Assembly: GCF_000948395.1 (NCBI RefSeq)
Contig: NZ_JYFN01000029.1
Span: forward strand, 1-61,606
DNA: 61,606 bases
From: Frankia torreyi
GTDB taxonomy: Bacteria; Actinomycetota; Actinomycetes; Frankiales; Frankiaceae
Reading direction: 5' to 3'
Shown piece after piece: positions 1 to 9,374 of this stretch. Numbering within the stretch: the stretch's first letter is position 1; each line of letters opens with the position of its first letter. The position numbers and the translations under genes were made by a program. The notes below the pieces were generated by a model. That model saw only the letters and a program-made list of their open reading frames with translations. It did not search any database and was not told the DNA's origin.

Positions 1-2
1 AC

Positions 3-77
3 CAGCGCCAAGTCCACTGGCACTTCACCACCGCCGACGCCCGCACCAAACTCCGCCACCTATACCCCAAACATTAG
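3..77 (+). mobile_element. IS630-like transposase, 3' end only
   Basis: The first bases read as an open frame entering from outside the window and ending at TAG (75-77). The 24 visible residues include VHWHFTTADARTKLRHLYP. This resembles the extreme C-terminus of IS630-family DDE transposases, where a W-x-FTT-x-DAR-x-KL-x-x-LYP pattern is common. Only the tail is visible, so the state of the element cannot be judged. The assignment rests on recalled family similarity over a short stretch. Confidence 0.45.
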
Positions 78-90
78 TGGCGACGGTCTA

Positions 91-1326
91 CTAGAGCCAG
101 CCGTTGCGTTTGAATGACCGGTACAGAAACAGGCATGCCGTCGCCATCACGGCAAGGACCGCCGGGTAACCCCAGGTCTGGCGCAGTTCGGGCATGTGCT
201 CGAAGTTCATTCCGTAGATCCCGGCCAGGGCCGTGGGAACGGCGGCGATCGCGACCCAGGCGCTGATCCGCCGCATGTCCTCGTTCTGGGCGATCGTCAC
301 CTGGGTCAGGGTGGCCTGCAGCACCGACGACAGCAGCTCGTCGAAGTGTTCGATGCGCTCGCTGACCTGCTCGAGATGGTCGGCGACGTCCCGGAAGTAC
401 CGCCGCATCGCCGCATCGACCAGCCGCGGGCCGTCCGTCGTGAGCGTGCGCAGCGGGCCAGCCAGCGGCTGGACGGCGTGCTTGAGCTCCAGCAGCTCGC
501 GCTTCAACTGGTAGGCGCTTTCCGTGGACGGGATCTGGTCGCGCCGGAACACGCCGGCCTCGATCTGGTCGACGTCGACCTGGATCTTCTCCACGGTGTC
601 GACGTAGTTGTCGACGACGCTGTCGCAGATGGCATGCAGCACCGAGGTCGGCCCGTGCCGGAGCATCTCCGGGGCGGCCTCGAGTCGGCCCCGCAGCCTG
701 GTCATCTCCCCGTGCTGGCCGTGCCGCACCGTCACCACGAAGTCCTCGCCGAGGAAGATCATGATCTCGCCGGTGGTGACCACCTCGGAGGTATCCGTCA
801 CCTCGGTGTGCGCCACATAGCTGGCGGTCTTGAGCACCACGAACAGGTGGTTCTCGTACTGCTCGAGCTTGGGCCGCTGGCCGCCGGTGACCGCGTCCTC
901 CACGGCGAGCTTGTCCAGGCCGTACTCCTGCGCGATGGCGGCGAGCTGGTCGTAACTGGGCTCGAACAGGCCCAGCCAGGCGAAGCCGTCGCGTTCGGTC
1001 CGCGCCACCCGCAGCGCGTCGGAATGATCGACGTCCATCGTCACGCACTGCCCCTGGCTGTAGACCCCGCACGCCATCACCCGGCCGTCGGGCGTCGCCG
1101 GCAGCTCGACCCGCGGCGCCCGGCGGCGCTTGCGGCCGACCCGGACCAGCGACACCGGCCGGCTTAGCGCGCCGGCAAGCCGGTGCGCGTTCGCCGACGC
1201 CTGCCCCAGAGCGTCCTCCAGGGCGCCGAGCACCGGATGCTCGCCACCCACCTGGCCGGGCACGCCCGGGTGACCGCCCGGTCCCGCGCGCATCGGCTCC
1301 GCGCTTGCCGCGTCGTCTCGCACCAT
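91..1326 (-). CDS. corA: CorA-family divalent metal (Mg2+/Co2+) transporter
   Basis: This is a CorA-type channel for Mg2+ and related divalent cations, acting as a pentamer in the cytoplasmic membrane. The protein is 411 aa from this start. It has a long soluble N-terminal domain and two C-terminal membrane helices. The signature YGMN lies about 40 residues from the C-terminus, followed by a second helix and a basic tail (RSFKRNGWL). The acidic/hydrophobic helix preceding TM1 (QVTIAQNEDMRRISAWVAI) is typical of the family. The start is uncertain: ATG at 1326 has GAGGG and AGAGG upstream, while an in-frame GTG at 1362 would add 12 residues but sits inside a 16-bp tandem repeat and lacks a clear ribosome binding site. 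It is monocistronic and divergent from the MuiA-like gene. Confidence 0.9.
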   Translation of the reverse strand: MVRDDAASAEPMRAGPGGHPGVPGQVGGEHPVLGALEDALGQASANAHRLAGALSRPVSLVRVGRKRRRAPRVELPATPDGRVMACGVYSQGQCVTMDVDHSDALRVARTERDGFAWLGLFEPSYDQLAAIAQEYGLDKLAVEDAVTGGQRPKLEQYENHLFVVLKTASYVAHTEVTDTSEVVTTGEIMIFLGEDFVVTVRHGQHGEMTRLRGRLEAAPEMLRHGPTSVLHAICDSVVDNYVDTVEKIQVDVDQIEAGVFRRDQIPSTESAYQLKRELLELKHAVQPLAGPLRTLTTDGPRLVDAAMRRYFRDVADHLEQVSERIEHFDELLSSVLQATLTQVTIAQNEDMRRISAWVAIAAVPTALAGIYGMNFEHMPELRQTWGYPAVLAVMATACLFLYRSFKRNGWL

Positions 1327-1360
1327 CGCCTCTTTTCCCTCGCCCGCTTTCCCGCCGCTC

Positions 1361-1446
1361 ACGTTGCCAGTTACCCACGTTCCCGAGTTGCCACGTTCCC
1401 GGGTGCCTACGTTCCCGGGTGCCTACGTTCCGGGGTGCCTACGTCC
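1361..1446. repeat. 16-bp tandem repeat upstream of corA
   Basis: Five consecutive 16-bp units begin at 1361, 1377, 1393, 1409 and 1425, with a partial sixth from 1441. The best units read ACGTTCCCGGGTGCCT; outer copies diverge by several bases. The array lies in the leader region of the minus-strand corA gene. It may be a slippage-prone microsatellite or a multi-site binding region, and the sequence alone does not decide. The remaining bases up to 1716 show no further gene that I can support. Confidence 0.8.
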
Positions 1447-1716
1447 TCGCGCTCGGGTGACCCGTCGCCCGGGGCTCCGGCCGCTCGAGCACCCGGCCGC
1501 CCACAGTCGATGGTCGCCGCGCGTTGCCGCGATGCGCCGGGCGGCCCGCGCGCCGTGGGATCCCGTTCGCCGACGTGGGCGGCCTCGTGGTCGAGGACGA
1601 GACGCGCGTCGTGTCCGATCCTGACGAGTTCCTCGCCGTACCAGGCTGATCCGCGACGCGGCGGGGGTGGACGGGCGGTCCGCAGGCTGATCATCCGCGC
1701 ACTAGGCTGATCGGCC

Positions 1717-3378
1717 ATGGTGAGCGATGACCTGCCGCAGCCCGTGCGACTCGACGCGCCGATCGCCTCGGTCGTCATCCACCCCCGGGGCGCCCGGATC
1801 ATCCGGCGGGGCCGGGTCCGACTGCCCGTTCCCGTGGGTGACGGGTCCGCGGGGGCGGGCGTCCGGGTCGAGCTGGACGGCCTGCCCTGGGAGCTCGCGC
1901 CCGACTCGGTCCGCGTCGGCGGCCGGGGACCGGGCCGGGTGCTCGGGGTCGACGTGGTCGCCCGTACGCACCCGGAGCCCGCCGACACCGCCGGCGCGGA
2001 TCTCGCCACGCGCCGGCTCGCGCTGGCCGCCGAGCTGTCCACCATCGCCGACGAGGATGACGCCGAGCAGGCACGGCGGGGCTTCCTCGACATCGCGACG
2101 CGCACCGCGGCCGCCGCCCTGGCACGGTCCTGGGCCTCGACCCCCGCTGCCGCCGAGGGGTTGGCCACCGCCGAGGACCTGCTCGCGGCCCGGATCGGCG
2201 AGGTCCACACCCGCCGCCGCGCCCTCGCCGAGCGCCGGGCCGACCTCGAACGGCGGCTCGCGGCGCTCGACCGGACGATCGAGGCCCGGCAGGCCCCCCG
2301 CGTCCCGGACACCCGCACCGTCGTCGTGAACCTCGACCTCGATGCTGGCGACAAGGCCGGCCGGAAGGCCGCCGACGAGGGAGTCGAGGTCGAGCTGGAG
2401 GTGACGTATCTGGTCCCGACCGCGGGCTGGCGGGCCGGCTACGACGCTCGCCTCGAGGGGGAGCGGGTCACGTTGACCTGGTTCGCGTTGATTGCCCAGC
2501 GCAGCGGCGAGGACTGGCCGGACACGGCCGATCTCGTGCTCTCGACGGCCCGCCCGGCCGCGCACGCGGAACTGCCCGAGCTCACCCCCCAGTTCGTGGA
2601 CCTGAGCCAACCGCCGCCGCCCCCGCCGCCGGCTGCGGCCCCGACGCCGGCGATGTTCGCCGCCGGTGGGCCGCCGCAGGGCCTGTCCCGAGGTCGGTCG
2701 AAGGCGAAGCAGGTGAAGGTCCTGAGGACGGCGGTGGCCGACGAACCGGAGATCGACTTCGCCGGGTCGGCGACGTACCGGCCGCCCCGACAGGTCGCGA
2801 TCCCGGCCGACGGCGACCGGCACCGCCTCACCGTCGCGGTAATCGAGTTCGGCGCCACTCTCGATCATCTGACCGTTCCCAGGATCTCTCCCGACGCCTA
2901 CCTGCGGGCCACCATCACCAACACCTCGCCGCACACCCTGCTGCCCGGCAAGGTCTCGATCTTCCACGGCGGGGACTTCGCCGGCAGCGGCACCATCGGC
3001 ACGGTGCCGCCGGGGGCCGAGGTCGAGCTGCATCTCGGCGTCGACGACCGGGTGCGGGTCGAGCGCGAGCTGGTCCACCGCGCCACGGGACGCCGCGTGG
3101 TCGGCGGCAACCGGCGGATCGAGGCCGGCTACCGCATCGAGGTGACCAACCACACCCCCCGGCCGGTCCGGACGGTGGTGCGCGACCAGATCCCGGTCTC
3201 CCGGCACGAGAGCGTCACCGTCCGGGACTTCCAGGCACGGCCCGAACCGGACGAGCGGACCGACGTCGGCCTGCTTTCGTGGACGCTTGCGCTCGATCCG
3301 GGCGCGACCGGGCGGGTGGAGTTCTCGTTCCGGCTGGAGCATCCTCGCGGGATGGAGCTGACCGGCTGGCGCGACTGA
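1717..3378 (+). CDS. Mucoidy-inhibitor MuiA-like protein (DUF4140/DUF4139)
   Basis: This 553-aa protein has the architecture of the MuiA family. An N-terminal DUF4140-type segment (IASVVIHPRGARIIRRGRV) is followed by a charged, probably coiled-coil arginine-rich region (about residues 130-200). A C-terminal DUF4139 domain contains PTAGWRAGYDARL and RSGEDWPDTADLVLSTARP, which match the family's GW-x3-YD and GEDW motifs. A proline-rich linker lies around residues 300-315. The biochemical function of the family is unknown; the name comes from an effect on capsule production in enterobacteria. It starts at ATG 1717 and stands alone, convergent with the following minus-strand gene. Confidence 0.85.
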   Translation: MVSDDLPQPVRLDAPIASVVIHPRGARIIRRGRVRLPVPVGDGSAGAGVRVELDGLPWELAPDSVRVGGRGPGRVLGVDVVARTHPEPADTAGADLATRRLALAAELSTIADEDDAEQARRGFLDIATRTAAAALARSWASTPAAAEGLATAEDLLAARIGEVHTRRRALAERRADLERRLAALDRTIEARQAPRVPDTRTVVVNLDLDAGDKAGRKAADEGVEVELEVTYLVPTAGWRAGYDARLEGERVTLTWFALIAQRSGEDWPDTADLVLSTARPAAHAELPELTPQFVDLSQPPPPPPPAAAPTPAMFAAGGPPQGLSRGRSKAKQVKVLRTAVADEPEIDFAGSATYRPPRQVAIPADGDRHRLTVAVIEFGATLDHLTVPRISPDAYLRATITNTSPHTLLPGKVSIFHGGDFAGSGTIGTVPPGAEVELHLGVDDRVRVERELVHRATGRRVVGGNRRIEAGYRIEVTNHTPRPVRTVVRDQIPVSRHESVTVRDFQARPEPDERTDVGLLSWTLALDPGATGRVEFSFRLEHPRGMELTGWRD

Positions 3379-3435
3379 GCCGTCCGGAGAGGCAGTGCTG
3401 CCCGGAGAGGCAGTGCCGTCCGGAGCGGATGCCGC

Positions 3436-3813
3436 TCAGGTGGTCGTGTCCGCCGGGGCGCGCAGCCGGCGGGTCCACGCGCCCTCGACGATCTCGCCGC
3501 GGGCGTCGATGATCGCCCAGTCGACGACGTCGGCGCTGCGGATGCGCAGGGGTCGGCCCATCCGGATGTGCGCCACCGACGGGTGCGCGCCGTCGTTCAG
3601 GCTGCGCCCGCCCAGCAGGGTCGCGTGCTGCCAGTTGGACACCAGGGCCCAGGGCCATTCAGCCCCGTCCGGGACCGCCACCTGATGGCGGATGATCAGG
3701 GCCCCCAGGGGCGGAAGGTCATGGCCGAGAAACCGACGCCGGACGTCGACGAGGCGCGAGCGGGCGGCGAAGACGGCCTGGTCCCGGGCCATGGGGACAT
3801 TACTGCCAATCAT
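3436..3813 (-). CDS. DUF2314-like protein
   Basis: This small protein of about 125 aa contains EWPWALVSNWQHATLLGGRSL and, near its C-terminus, VVDWAIIDARGEIVEGAWTRRL. The second segment resembles the end of DUF2314 proteins, where a D-W-x-(Y/I)-x5-G-x-(I/L)-x-G-x-(Y/W)-T pattern is conserved. No function is established for that family. The start is unclear: ATG 3813, ATG 3792 and ATG 3852 are in frame, and the nearest purine-rich stretch (AGGAAGG) is about 20 bases before 3813. It is convergent with the MuiA-like gene and divergent from the hemerythrin-like gene. Confidence 0.6.
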   Translation of the reverse strand: MIGSNVPMARDQAVFAARSRLVDVRRRFLGHDLPPLGALIIRHQVAVPDGAEWPWALVSNWQHATLLGGRSLNDGAHPSVAHIRMGRPLRIRSADVVDWAIIDARGEIVEGAWTRRLRAPADTTT

Positions 3814-3995
3814 GTCCGCAATAGTAGTGGAATCCTTCCTTACGGTAGGCATCGATGTGGGCGACCGGCACCTTTTGTGATGCTCTCGGTCCCCTTGCGT
3901 GAGGACCGTCGGGATGCGGCCCCGGTCGCGAAGGCGTAGCTTCACTGTGCCAGTAACTCTCCGCTACGTTTCGACCCATCACGGGTGAGGTGATC

Positions 3996-4778
3996 ATGGC
4001 TGAGACGTTGACGACCCTGGTGGACGCGGCGCACGAGGATGCTGTCCATCTCCTTGAACTGTCCCGCGACGGCCGCGACGCGGCCTCCCCCCCGGACGCG
4101 TCCCCCACCGATCCGCGCCAGGCGCTGCACGCCAGCGACGCGGCGGTGGCGGCCGTCTCGGCCCACCTCAGTGCGATGGAGGCAGTCGTCTACCCGGAGA
4201 TGGCCCGCCGGGTGCCGGGCGGCCGGGCGCGGGTCGCGGAGCTGGGCCGGCTGGCCCGCCGGTGCTCGTCGGTGATGCGCGGCATCGAGCAGTACGTGCA
4301 GGGGGATCTCAATCGCCCGGCGGGCAGCGTCGCCAGCCTGCGGCGAGACCTCGCGGCGCTGCTCGCCGAGCACGCGAAGGCAGAGGACGAGCTGCTGCGT
4401 GAGCTCACCGAACGGCTCTCCGAGGCGGACCGCCGGCACCTGCTCGACCGCTTCGCCGACGCCATGCGCCACGCCCCGACCCGACCCCACCCGCATCTCG
4501 GGCACGGTGGGATCTTCGGCGGCAGCCTGGCGGTCCGGCTGCTCGGCAGCTTCGACCATCTGCTCGACGTGATGGATTCGCGCGAGGTGGCCGGCGCCCC
4601 GGTGCGGGCCCCCGCGCCTGCCGGGCTGTGGGGCTGGTACCTGCTCGGCCGGCCCACCTCGCCCGCCCCGGAGTGGCCGGCGGCGGATGAGCTCGCGCCG
4701 CCAGCCGACCAGTCCCAGTCCGGGTCCCAGTCCGGGTCCGAGAGCGGGTCCGAGAGCGGGTCCGGCCTGCGGCGCTGA
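3996..4778 (+). CDS. Hemerythrin-like (HHE) domain protein
   Basis: The 260-aa protein is mainly helical. Its histidines and glutamates are spaced as in HHE cation-binding domains: an early H-E-D segment (DAAHEDAVHLLELS), HLSAMEAVVYPEMARRV, and later LAEHAKAEDELLRELTERL. Such domains bind a di-iron or other metal centre and often sense oxygen or oxidants; that role is inferred here. The second half carries a His-rich stretch (PTRPHPHLGHGG). The C-terminus is low complexity with QSGS/ESGS repeats encoded by a short DNA tandem repeat at about 4716-4765. ATG 3996 is preferred over GTG 3990 because GGGTGAGG ends five bases before it. Confidence 0.65.
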   Translation: MAETLTTLVDAAHEDAVHLLELSRDGRDAASPPDASPTDPRQALHASDAAVAAVSAHLSAMEAVVYPEMARRVPGGRARVAELGRLARRCSSVMRGIEQYVQGDLNRPAGSVASLRRDLAALLAEHAKAEDELLRELTERLSEADRRHLLDRFADAMRHAPTRPHPHLGHGGIFGGSLAVRLLGSFDHLLDVMDSREVAGAPVRAPAPAGLWGWYLLGRPTSPAPEWPAADELAPPADQSQSGSQSGSESGSESGSGLRR

Positions 4779-5011
4779 GCCCACCGGCGCTCGCCCATCA
4801 CGGGCCCGGTGTGGTCGTCCCCACGGAACTCCGGCGGATCGAGCACCGCCTGGCCTGACCCGATGGTGAAATAGTCCTAACCTCGCTCTGGTAGCGGCCG
4901 TGGCGCGTAGCGCGTTCGGCGTTCCGTTGCGCGCGGTCACCCCTGGGCATGCCATGCTTCGGGTCCAGGATGGGCCTAAATGGCCCGCGTGTCGTGCACT
5001 GCCGAGGAGAT

Positions 5012-6208
5012 GTGTCAGGAACCGAGAGCACCGCGGTCCGGGTGCCAGGAACGGAACCGGCGGATGTGGTTTGGCCGATACTCCTCGTCGAGGACGATGA
5101 CGCGGACGCCTTCCTGGTGTCCGAGCTGTTCGACGAGGTTGCGGCGCCGGTTGAACTAACCCGGGTGCGCACGGTGGCCGAGGCGGTCCGCCGTAGCGAG
5201 CAGGTCGCCTGCGTGCTGTTGGACCTCGGGTTGCCCGACAGCGAGGGCCTCTCGGCGCTGCGCCGGCTGCTGGCGGTGGAGGCGGGCGCGCCGGTGGTCG
5301 TGCTCACCGGTCTGGTCGACGAGTACCGGGGCGCCCAGGCGGTCGCCGCCGGAGCCCAGGACTACCTCGTCAAGGGCCAGGTCGATGGGCGGGATCTGGT
5401 GCGTGCCGTGCGCTACGCGATCGAGCGCAAGCGCGCCGACACGGCGGCCCAGGCGCTGCGCGAGTCGGAGCTGCAAGCGGACGAGCGGGCCCGGCTCGAA
5501 CGGGGGCTGCTGCCCCGTCCGCTCTATGACGACCGCCGGCTGCGCCACGCCGCCCGCTACCGGCCTGGTCGGCAGCAGTCGCTGCTCGGCGGCGACTTCT
5601 ACGACATGGTGTCCACCCCCGACGGGACGGTCCACGTGCTGCTCGGCGACGTCTGCGGGCACGGCCCGGACGAGGCCGCCCTCGGGGTCAGCCTGCGCAT
5701 CGCCTGGCGCACCCTCGTCCTGGCCGGGGTGGCGGAGGCCGACCGGCTCGGGTATCTCCAGCGGGTGCTGGTCAGCGAACGCGAACACGAGGAGATCTTC
5801 GCCACCGTCTGTGCCCTCTCGATCGCGCCCGACCGGGATTCGATGCGGATGCGGCTGGCCGGCCACCCACCGCCCGCGCTGCTGCACCCCCGGCTTGCCG
5901 CGCTGCCCGGTGACGTCGTCGGGCCGGCGCTGGGCATCCTCGACGAGGACCTCACCGAGGATGTGCTGGTCGAACTCGGCCCGCGGTGGGTGCTGCTGCT
6001 GGCGACCGACGGCCTGCTGGAAGGTCGGGAGGGGCCGGGCGGGGAGCCCCTCGGCTGGGAGGGCGTGCTGCCCGAGATCGCCCGGCTCTGGCCCCCGGAC
6101 GGGCCGGACGGCCTGCTCGACAGCCTCATCGACCGGGTCGAGGCCCGCAACGGCGGCCCACTCACCGACGACGTCGCCCTGCTGCTGCTGATGTGGGGGG
6201 CCGACTGA
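5012..6208 (+). CDS. Receiver-PP2C (SpoIIE/RsbU-type) phosphatase
   Basis: This is a response regulator whose output is a PP2C-type serine phosphatase. The receiver begins WPILLVEDDDADAFLV, with the phosphoacceptor D71 in LLDLGLPD and the conserved lysine in DYLVKGQ. A helical connector leads to the SpoIIE/RsbU domain (LLGGDFYDM, LLGDVCGHG, LAGHPPPALL, LLATDGLLEGR, LTDDVALLLL), with the metal-binding aspartates present. Family members dephosphorylate anti-anti-sigma factors in partner-switching cascades, but no such partner is encoded in this window. GTG 5012 follows GAGGAG closely; an in-frame ATG at 4949 would add 21 residues without a clear ribosome binding site. The stop overlaps the next start (ATGA). 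Confidence 0.88.
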   Translation: MSGTESTAVRVPGTEPADVVWPILLVEDDDADAFLVSELFDEVAAPVELTRVRTVAEAVRRSEQVACVLLDLGLPDSEGLSALRRLLAVEAGAPVVVLTGLVDEYRGAQAVAAGAQDYLVKGQVDGRDLVRAVRYAIERKRADTAAQALRESELQADERARLERGLLPRPLYDDRRLRHAARYRPGRQQSLLGGDFYDMVSTPDGTVHVLLGDVCGHGPDEAALGVSLRIAWRTLVLAGVAEADRLGYLQRVLVSEREHEEIFATVCALSIAPDRDSMRMRLAGHPPPALLHPRLAALPGDVVGPALGILDEDLTEDVLVELGPRWVLLLATDGLLEGREGPGGEPLGWEGVLPEIARLWPPDGPDGLLDSLIDRVEARNGGPLTDDVALLLLMWGAD

Positions 6209-7956
6209 TGGCAAAGCCCCGTGGATCTTCCGGCCCGGACGGCCCGTCCGGGCGGTTCGGGCGGTTCGGGTTGGCGTTCGCTCGAAGCTGGCGGTTGCGG
6301 CGCCGGCTTGGGGTGACCTACACGGCCGCGGCGGCGGCCCTGCTCATCATCGTCGGGCTGGTCGTGTCGTCGCTGGTGCGGCTCGACAACGCCATCCACA
6401 CCCGCAGCGACATCATGGCCCCGGCCCTGCTGGGCTCCGCGCAACTCGTCAGCAGCCTGGTCGACCAGGAGACCGGCATGCGGGGCTACCTGCTCCAGGC
6501 CCGCGAGGAGTTCCTCGAGCCCTACGACAACGGCCGCCGCGAAGAGAGCGCCCAGCTTGCGGACCTGCAACGCCGCCTTGCCGAGCGGCCTGACCTGCTC
6601 GGGAAGCTCACCACCCTCCAGGACCGGATCCGGGCCTGGCACCGCGACTACGCCGACCCGGCCATCACCGCTGTCCGCGACCGGGGACCGAAGGCGGCGA
6701 CGCTGCTGTCGCCAGAGCTCGGCAAGCGGCGCTTCGACGCGGTCCGCGCCGCGTCCGACGACCTGGAGTCGGCGCTGCGGACGAAGGCGATCACGGCCCG
6801 GGACAACGTCGGCGACGCGCTGCGCTTCCTCGTCCTCGCCCTGGCGATCGGCGCGCTGGTCCTGGTCGTCCTGCTGGCGGCGATCGCGCGGGCGTTGCGG
6901 GTCTGGGTCACCCGGCCGATCGAGCAGGTGGCCGGCGACGCGCGCACCGTGGCCTCCGGCCGGCTGGACCACGTGGTCAAACCCGCGGGGCCGCCCGACA
7001 TGATCGCGCTGGCCAGCGACGTGGAGTCGATGCGCCAGCAGCTCCTGGGTGAACTGGGGGTCGCGCGGGCGGCGCGCATCGCGGTGGAGACGCAGGCCGA
7101 GGTCCTGCAGCGGTCCAACCGTGACCTGGAACAGTTCGCCTACGTCGCCTCGCACGACCTGCAGGAGCCGCTGCGGAAGGTGGCCAGCTTCTGCCAGCTG
7201 CTGGAGCGGCGCTACGGCGACAAGCTCGACGAGCGGGGCACGCAGTACATCGCCTTCGCCGTCGACGGCGCCAAGCGGATGCAGCAGCTCATCAACGACC
7301 TGCTCGCCTTCTCCCGGGTCGGGCGGACCACCGAGGGCTTCGTCGACATCCCGCTCGGCGACATCCTCGGCCGGGCCACGACCACCCTCTCCCTGACGAT
7401 CGAGAGCCTGCAGGCCGAGGTCACCGCCGACGAGCTGCCCGTCGTGCGGGGGGATCCGGTGCTGCTCGCCCAGTTGCTGACGAACCTGATCGGCAACGCG
7501 CTGAAGTTCCGCGGCGACGAGGTCCCGCGCGTGCATGTCAGCGCCGTCGAGCGGGCAGAGGAGTGGGAGTTCGCCTGCGCGGACAACGGCATCGGCATCG
7601 ACCCGGAGTACGCCGAGAAGATCTTTGTGATCTTCCAGCGCCTGCACGGCCGGGACGTGTACGAGGGCACGGGCATCGGGCTGGCCCTGTGCCGCAAGAT
7701 CGTCGAGTTCCACGGCGGCAGGATCTGGCTGGACGCGACCGTGGATCACGGCACGACCTTCCGGTTCACCCTGCCGAAGAGGTCCCTGCCGGCCTCGATG
7801 TCCGAGCCGGCCGCGCTGGTCGACGCCGTCGGCCTGCTGTCCCCGCCGTCGGCGGCGTCGGCGGCACCGGCGTCCGCGGATGAACCGCCCGCACCCGCAC
7901 CGTCCACCCCTGCCCCCGCCCCCAGCAGCGCACGGCCATCCGGAGGATCATCGTGA
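6208..7956 (+). CDS. CHASE3-HAMP sensor histidine kinase
   Basis: This 582-aa membrane kinase has TM1 at about 39-58 and a CHASE3-like extracytoplasmic helical domain ([22 protein letters not shown]). TM2 lies at about 206-226, followed by HAMP and a HisKA domain with H316 in [16 protein letters not shown]. The ATPase domain has an N box ([10 protein letters not shown]), a G1 box ([15 protein letters not shown]) and a G2 region ([20 protein letters not shown]). The [10 protein letters not shown]-box and IFQRLHGR segment are typical of phytochrome/CHASE3-type kinases. A Pro/Ala-rich tail of about 50 residues follows. Both gene junctions overlap by 1-4 bp, so the kinase is translationally coupled to the receiver-phosphatase and to the single-domain receiver. 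Confidence 0.93.
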   Translation: MAKPRGSSGPDGPSGRFGRFGLAFARSWRLRRRLGVTYTAAAAALLIIVGLVVSSLVRLDNAIHTRSDIMAPALLGSAQLVSSLVDQETGMRGYLLQAREEFLEPYDNGRREESAQLADLQRRLAERPDLLGKLTTLQDRIRAWHRDYADPAITAVRDRGPKAATLLSPELGKRRFDAVRAASDDLESALRTKAITARDNVGDALRFLVLALAIGALVLVVLLAAIARALRVWVTRPIEQVAGDARTVASGRLDHVVKPAGPPDMIALASDVESMRQQLLGELGVARAARIAVETQAEVLQRSNRDLEQFAYVASHDLQEPLRKVASFCQLLERRYGDKLDERGTQYIAFAVDGAKRMQQLINDLLAFSRVGRTTEGFVDIPLGDILGRATTTLSLTIESLQAEVTADELPVVRGDPVLLAQLLTNLIGNALKFRGDEVPRVHVSAVERAEEWEFACADNGIGIDPEYAEKIFVIFQRLHGRDVYEGTGIGLALCRKIVEFHGGRIWLDATVDHGTTFRFTLPKRSLPASMSEPAALVDAVGLLSPPSAASAAPASADEPPAPAPSTPAPAPSSARPSGGSS

Positions 7957-8393
7957 GCGAATCGCTCGTTCCTGTCGAGGTGCTTCTCGTCGAGGATGAT
8001 CCCGGGGACGTGCTGATGACCCGGGAGGCGTTCGAGGATCACAAGCTGCGCAACCATCTCAACGTGGTCAGCGACGGTGTCGAGGCGCTGGCCTACCTGC
8101 GCGGCGAGGGGGAGTACGCGGGCGCGCCCCGCCCCGACCTGATCCTGCTCGACCTGAATCTGCCGCGCCGCGACGGGCGGGAAGTGCTGCGCGAGGTCAA
8201 GGCCGACGAGCGGCTACGGCGGATCCCGGTGGTGGTGCTCACCACCTCCGAAGCCGAAGAGGACGTGCTGCGCAGCTACGACCTGCACGCCAATGCCTAC
8301 ATCACCAAGCCCGTCGACTTCGAGCGGTTCGTGGCGGTGGTGCGCCACATCGACGACTTCTTCGTGACGGTCGCCCGCCTGCCCGGCCAGTAG
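7953..8393 (+). CDS. Single-domain response regulator (Rcp1/CheY-like)
   Basis: This 146-aa stand-alone receiver contains [20 protein letters not shown], phosphoacceptor D67 in [13 protein letters not shown], the threonine-serine pair in [13 protein letters not shown] and the lysine in [12 protein letters not shown]. The E/F-rich C-terminal helix resembles cyanobacterial Rcp1-type regulators that partner with phytochrome-like kinases. The GTG start overlaps the kinase stop (GTGA), with GGAGG about seven bases upstream. It has no output domain, so it probably relays phosphate or acts by protein contact. It completes the three-gene signalling module. Confidence 0.93.
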   Translation: MSESLVPVEVLLVEDDPGDVLMTREAFEDHKLRNHLNVVSDGVEALAYLRGEGEYAGAPRPDLILLDLNLPRRDGREVLREVKADERLRRIPVVVLTTSEAEEDVLRSYDLHANAYITKPVDFERFVAVVRHIDDFFVTVARLPGQ

Positions 8394-8632
8394 ACCCACC
8401 TGGCCCGCCGCCCGCCGCCCGCACCGCCGGGTGGCACGGCGCCGGTGGGACATCTCACCGGTGGCGACGGTGGCATCGCCGATGCTGGCCGACTGCGGGG
8501 TGGATGACCTGCCGGGCGGCGCTCCTCCCGCCGGTGCCGGGCGGTCCCGGGCGGGGCAAAGGTCGGGGAATCGGTGCGCGGCGCCCGTCGCGGTGCGCCC
8601 CGTCACGGCCGGCGTCGCCTAGAGTGCGGCTC

Positions 8633-9292
8633 ATGGCGACCGGACCGGAACCCGCCCAGCGCCGCGCCCGCGCACAGCGGCAGGCGCTCGCGGATCTGCT
8701 CACCGACCTCGGCCCGGGTCATCCCACCCTCTGCACCGGGTGGACCAACCACGATCTGGTCGCGCACCTCGTCACCCGGGAGCGGGTGCCCTGGGCCGCG
8801 CCCGGCCTGGTCATCAGCAGCCTGCACGGCATCACCGAGCGGGCCGAGCGGGCCACCATGCGGGCCCATCCCTATCCCGAGCTGGTCGAGACCTTCCGGG
8901 CCGGACCGCCGTGGTGGCAACCGACCCGCGTCGGGCTGATCGACGATGCGGCGAACTTCGTCGAGTTCTTCGTCCACGCCGAGGACATCCGCCGCGCGGA
9001 CGCCGGCTGGGAGCCGCGCCCGCTGGACGACACGGGCCGCGACGCGATGTGGATGGCCCTGTGGCTGATCGGATTCGCCGGGTTCCGCCGGGCCGGCGTC
9101 GGTGTCGTCGCCGAGCGCACGGATCGGCCAGGCCGGCGCACCCTGCACGCCGGCGAGCCGACCGTGGAGATCATGGGGCCGCCGGAGGAACTCGTCCTCT
9201 ACGCGTTCGGGCGGGTCGAGGCCGCACGGGTCGAGTTGCGCGGCGCCGACGACGACGTCGAGCTCCTGCGCGCCACCCCCGTAGGTCTTTAG
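8633..9292 (+). CDS. TIGR03085-family protein (mycothiol-dependent isomerase-like fold)
   Basis: The 219-aa protein begins with PAQRRARAQRQALADLLTDLG and contains PTLCTGWTNHDLVAHLVTRERVPWAAPG, then VEFFVHAEDIRRADAGWEPRPLD. These match the TIGR03085 group of actinobacterial proteins related to the maleylpyruvate isomerase/DinB superfamily. The conserved histidines (HDLVAHL and FVHAEDIRR) would form the metal site. The specific reaction is unknown. It stands alone, 239 bp after the receiver gene and convergent with the oxidoreductase. ATG 8633 fits the usual family N-terminus. Confidence 0.85.
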   Translation: MATGPEPAQRRARAQRQALADLLTDLGPGHPTLCTGWTNHDLVAHLVTRERVPWAAPGLVISSLHGITERAERATMRAHPYPELVETFRAGPPWWQPTRVGLIDDAANFVEFFVHAEDIRRADAGWEPRPLDDTGRDAMWMALWLIGFAGFRRAGVGVVAERTDRPGRRTLHAGEPTVEIMGPPEELVLYAFGRVEAARVELRGADDDVELLRATPVGL

Positions 9293-9374
9293 CGCGCCGT
9301 CCATGAACGTTGTACCGGGTTGGTGACACGCCGAGCGGCGTCCGCCCGGACGAGGCGGTCGGTGCGGGACGAGG

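Noticed and set aside
8394-8632. Small genes in the gap before the TIGR03085 gene
   Set aside because: Short frames exist but show no ribosome binding site, codon bias or family match.
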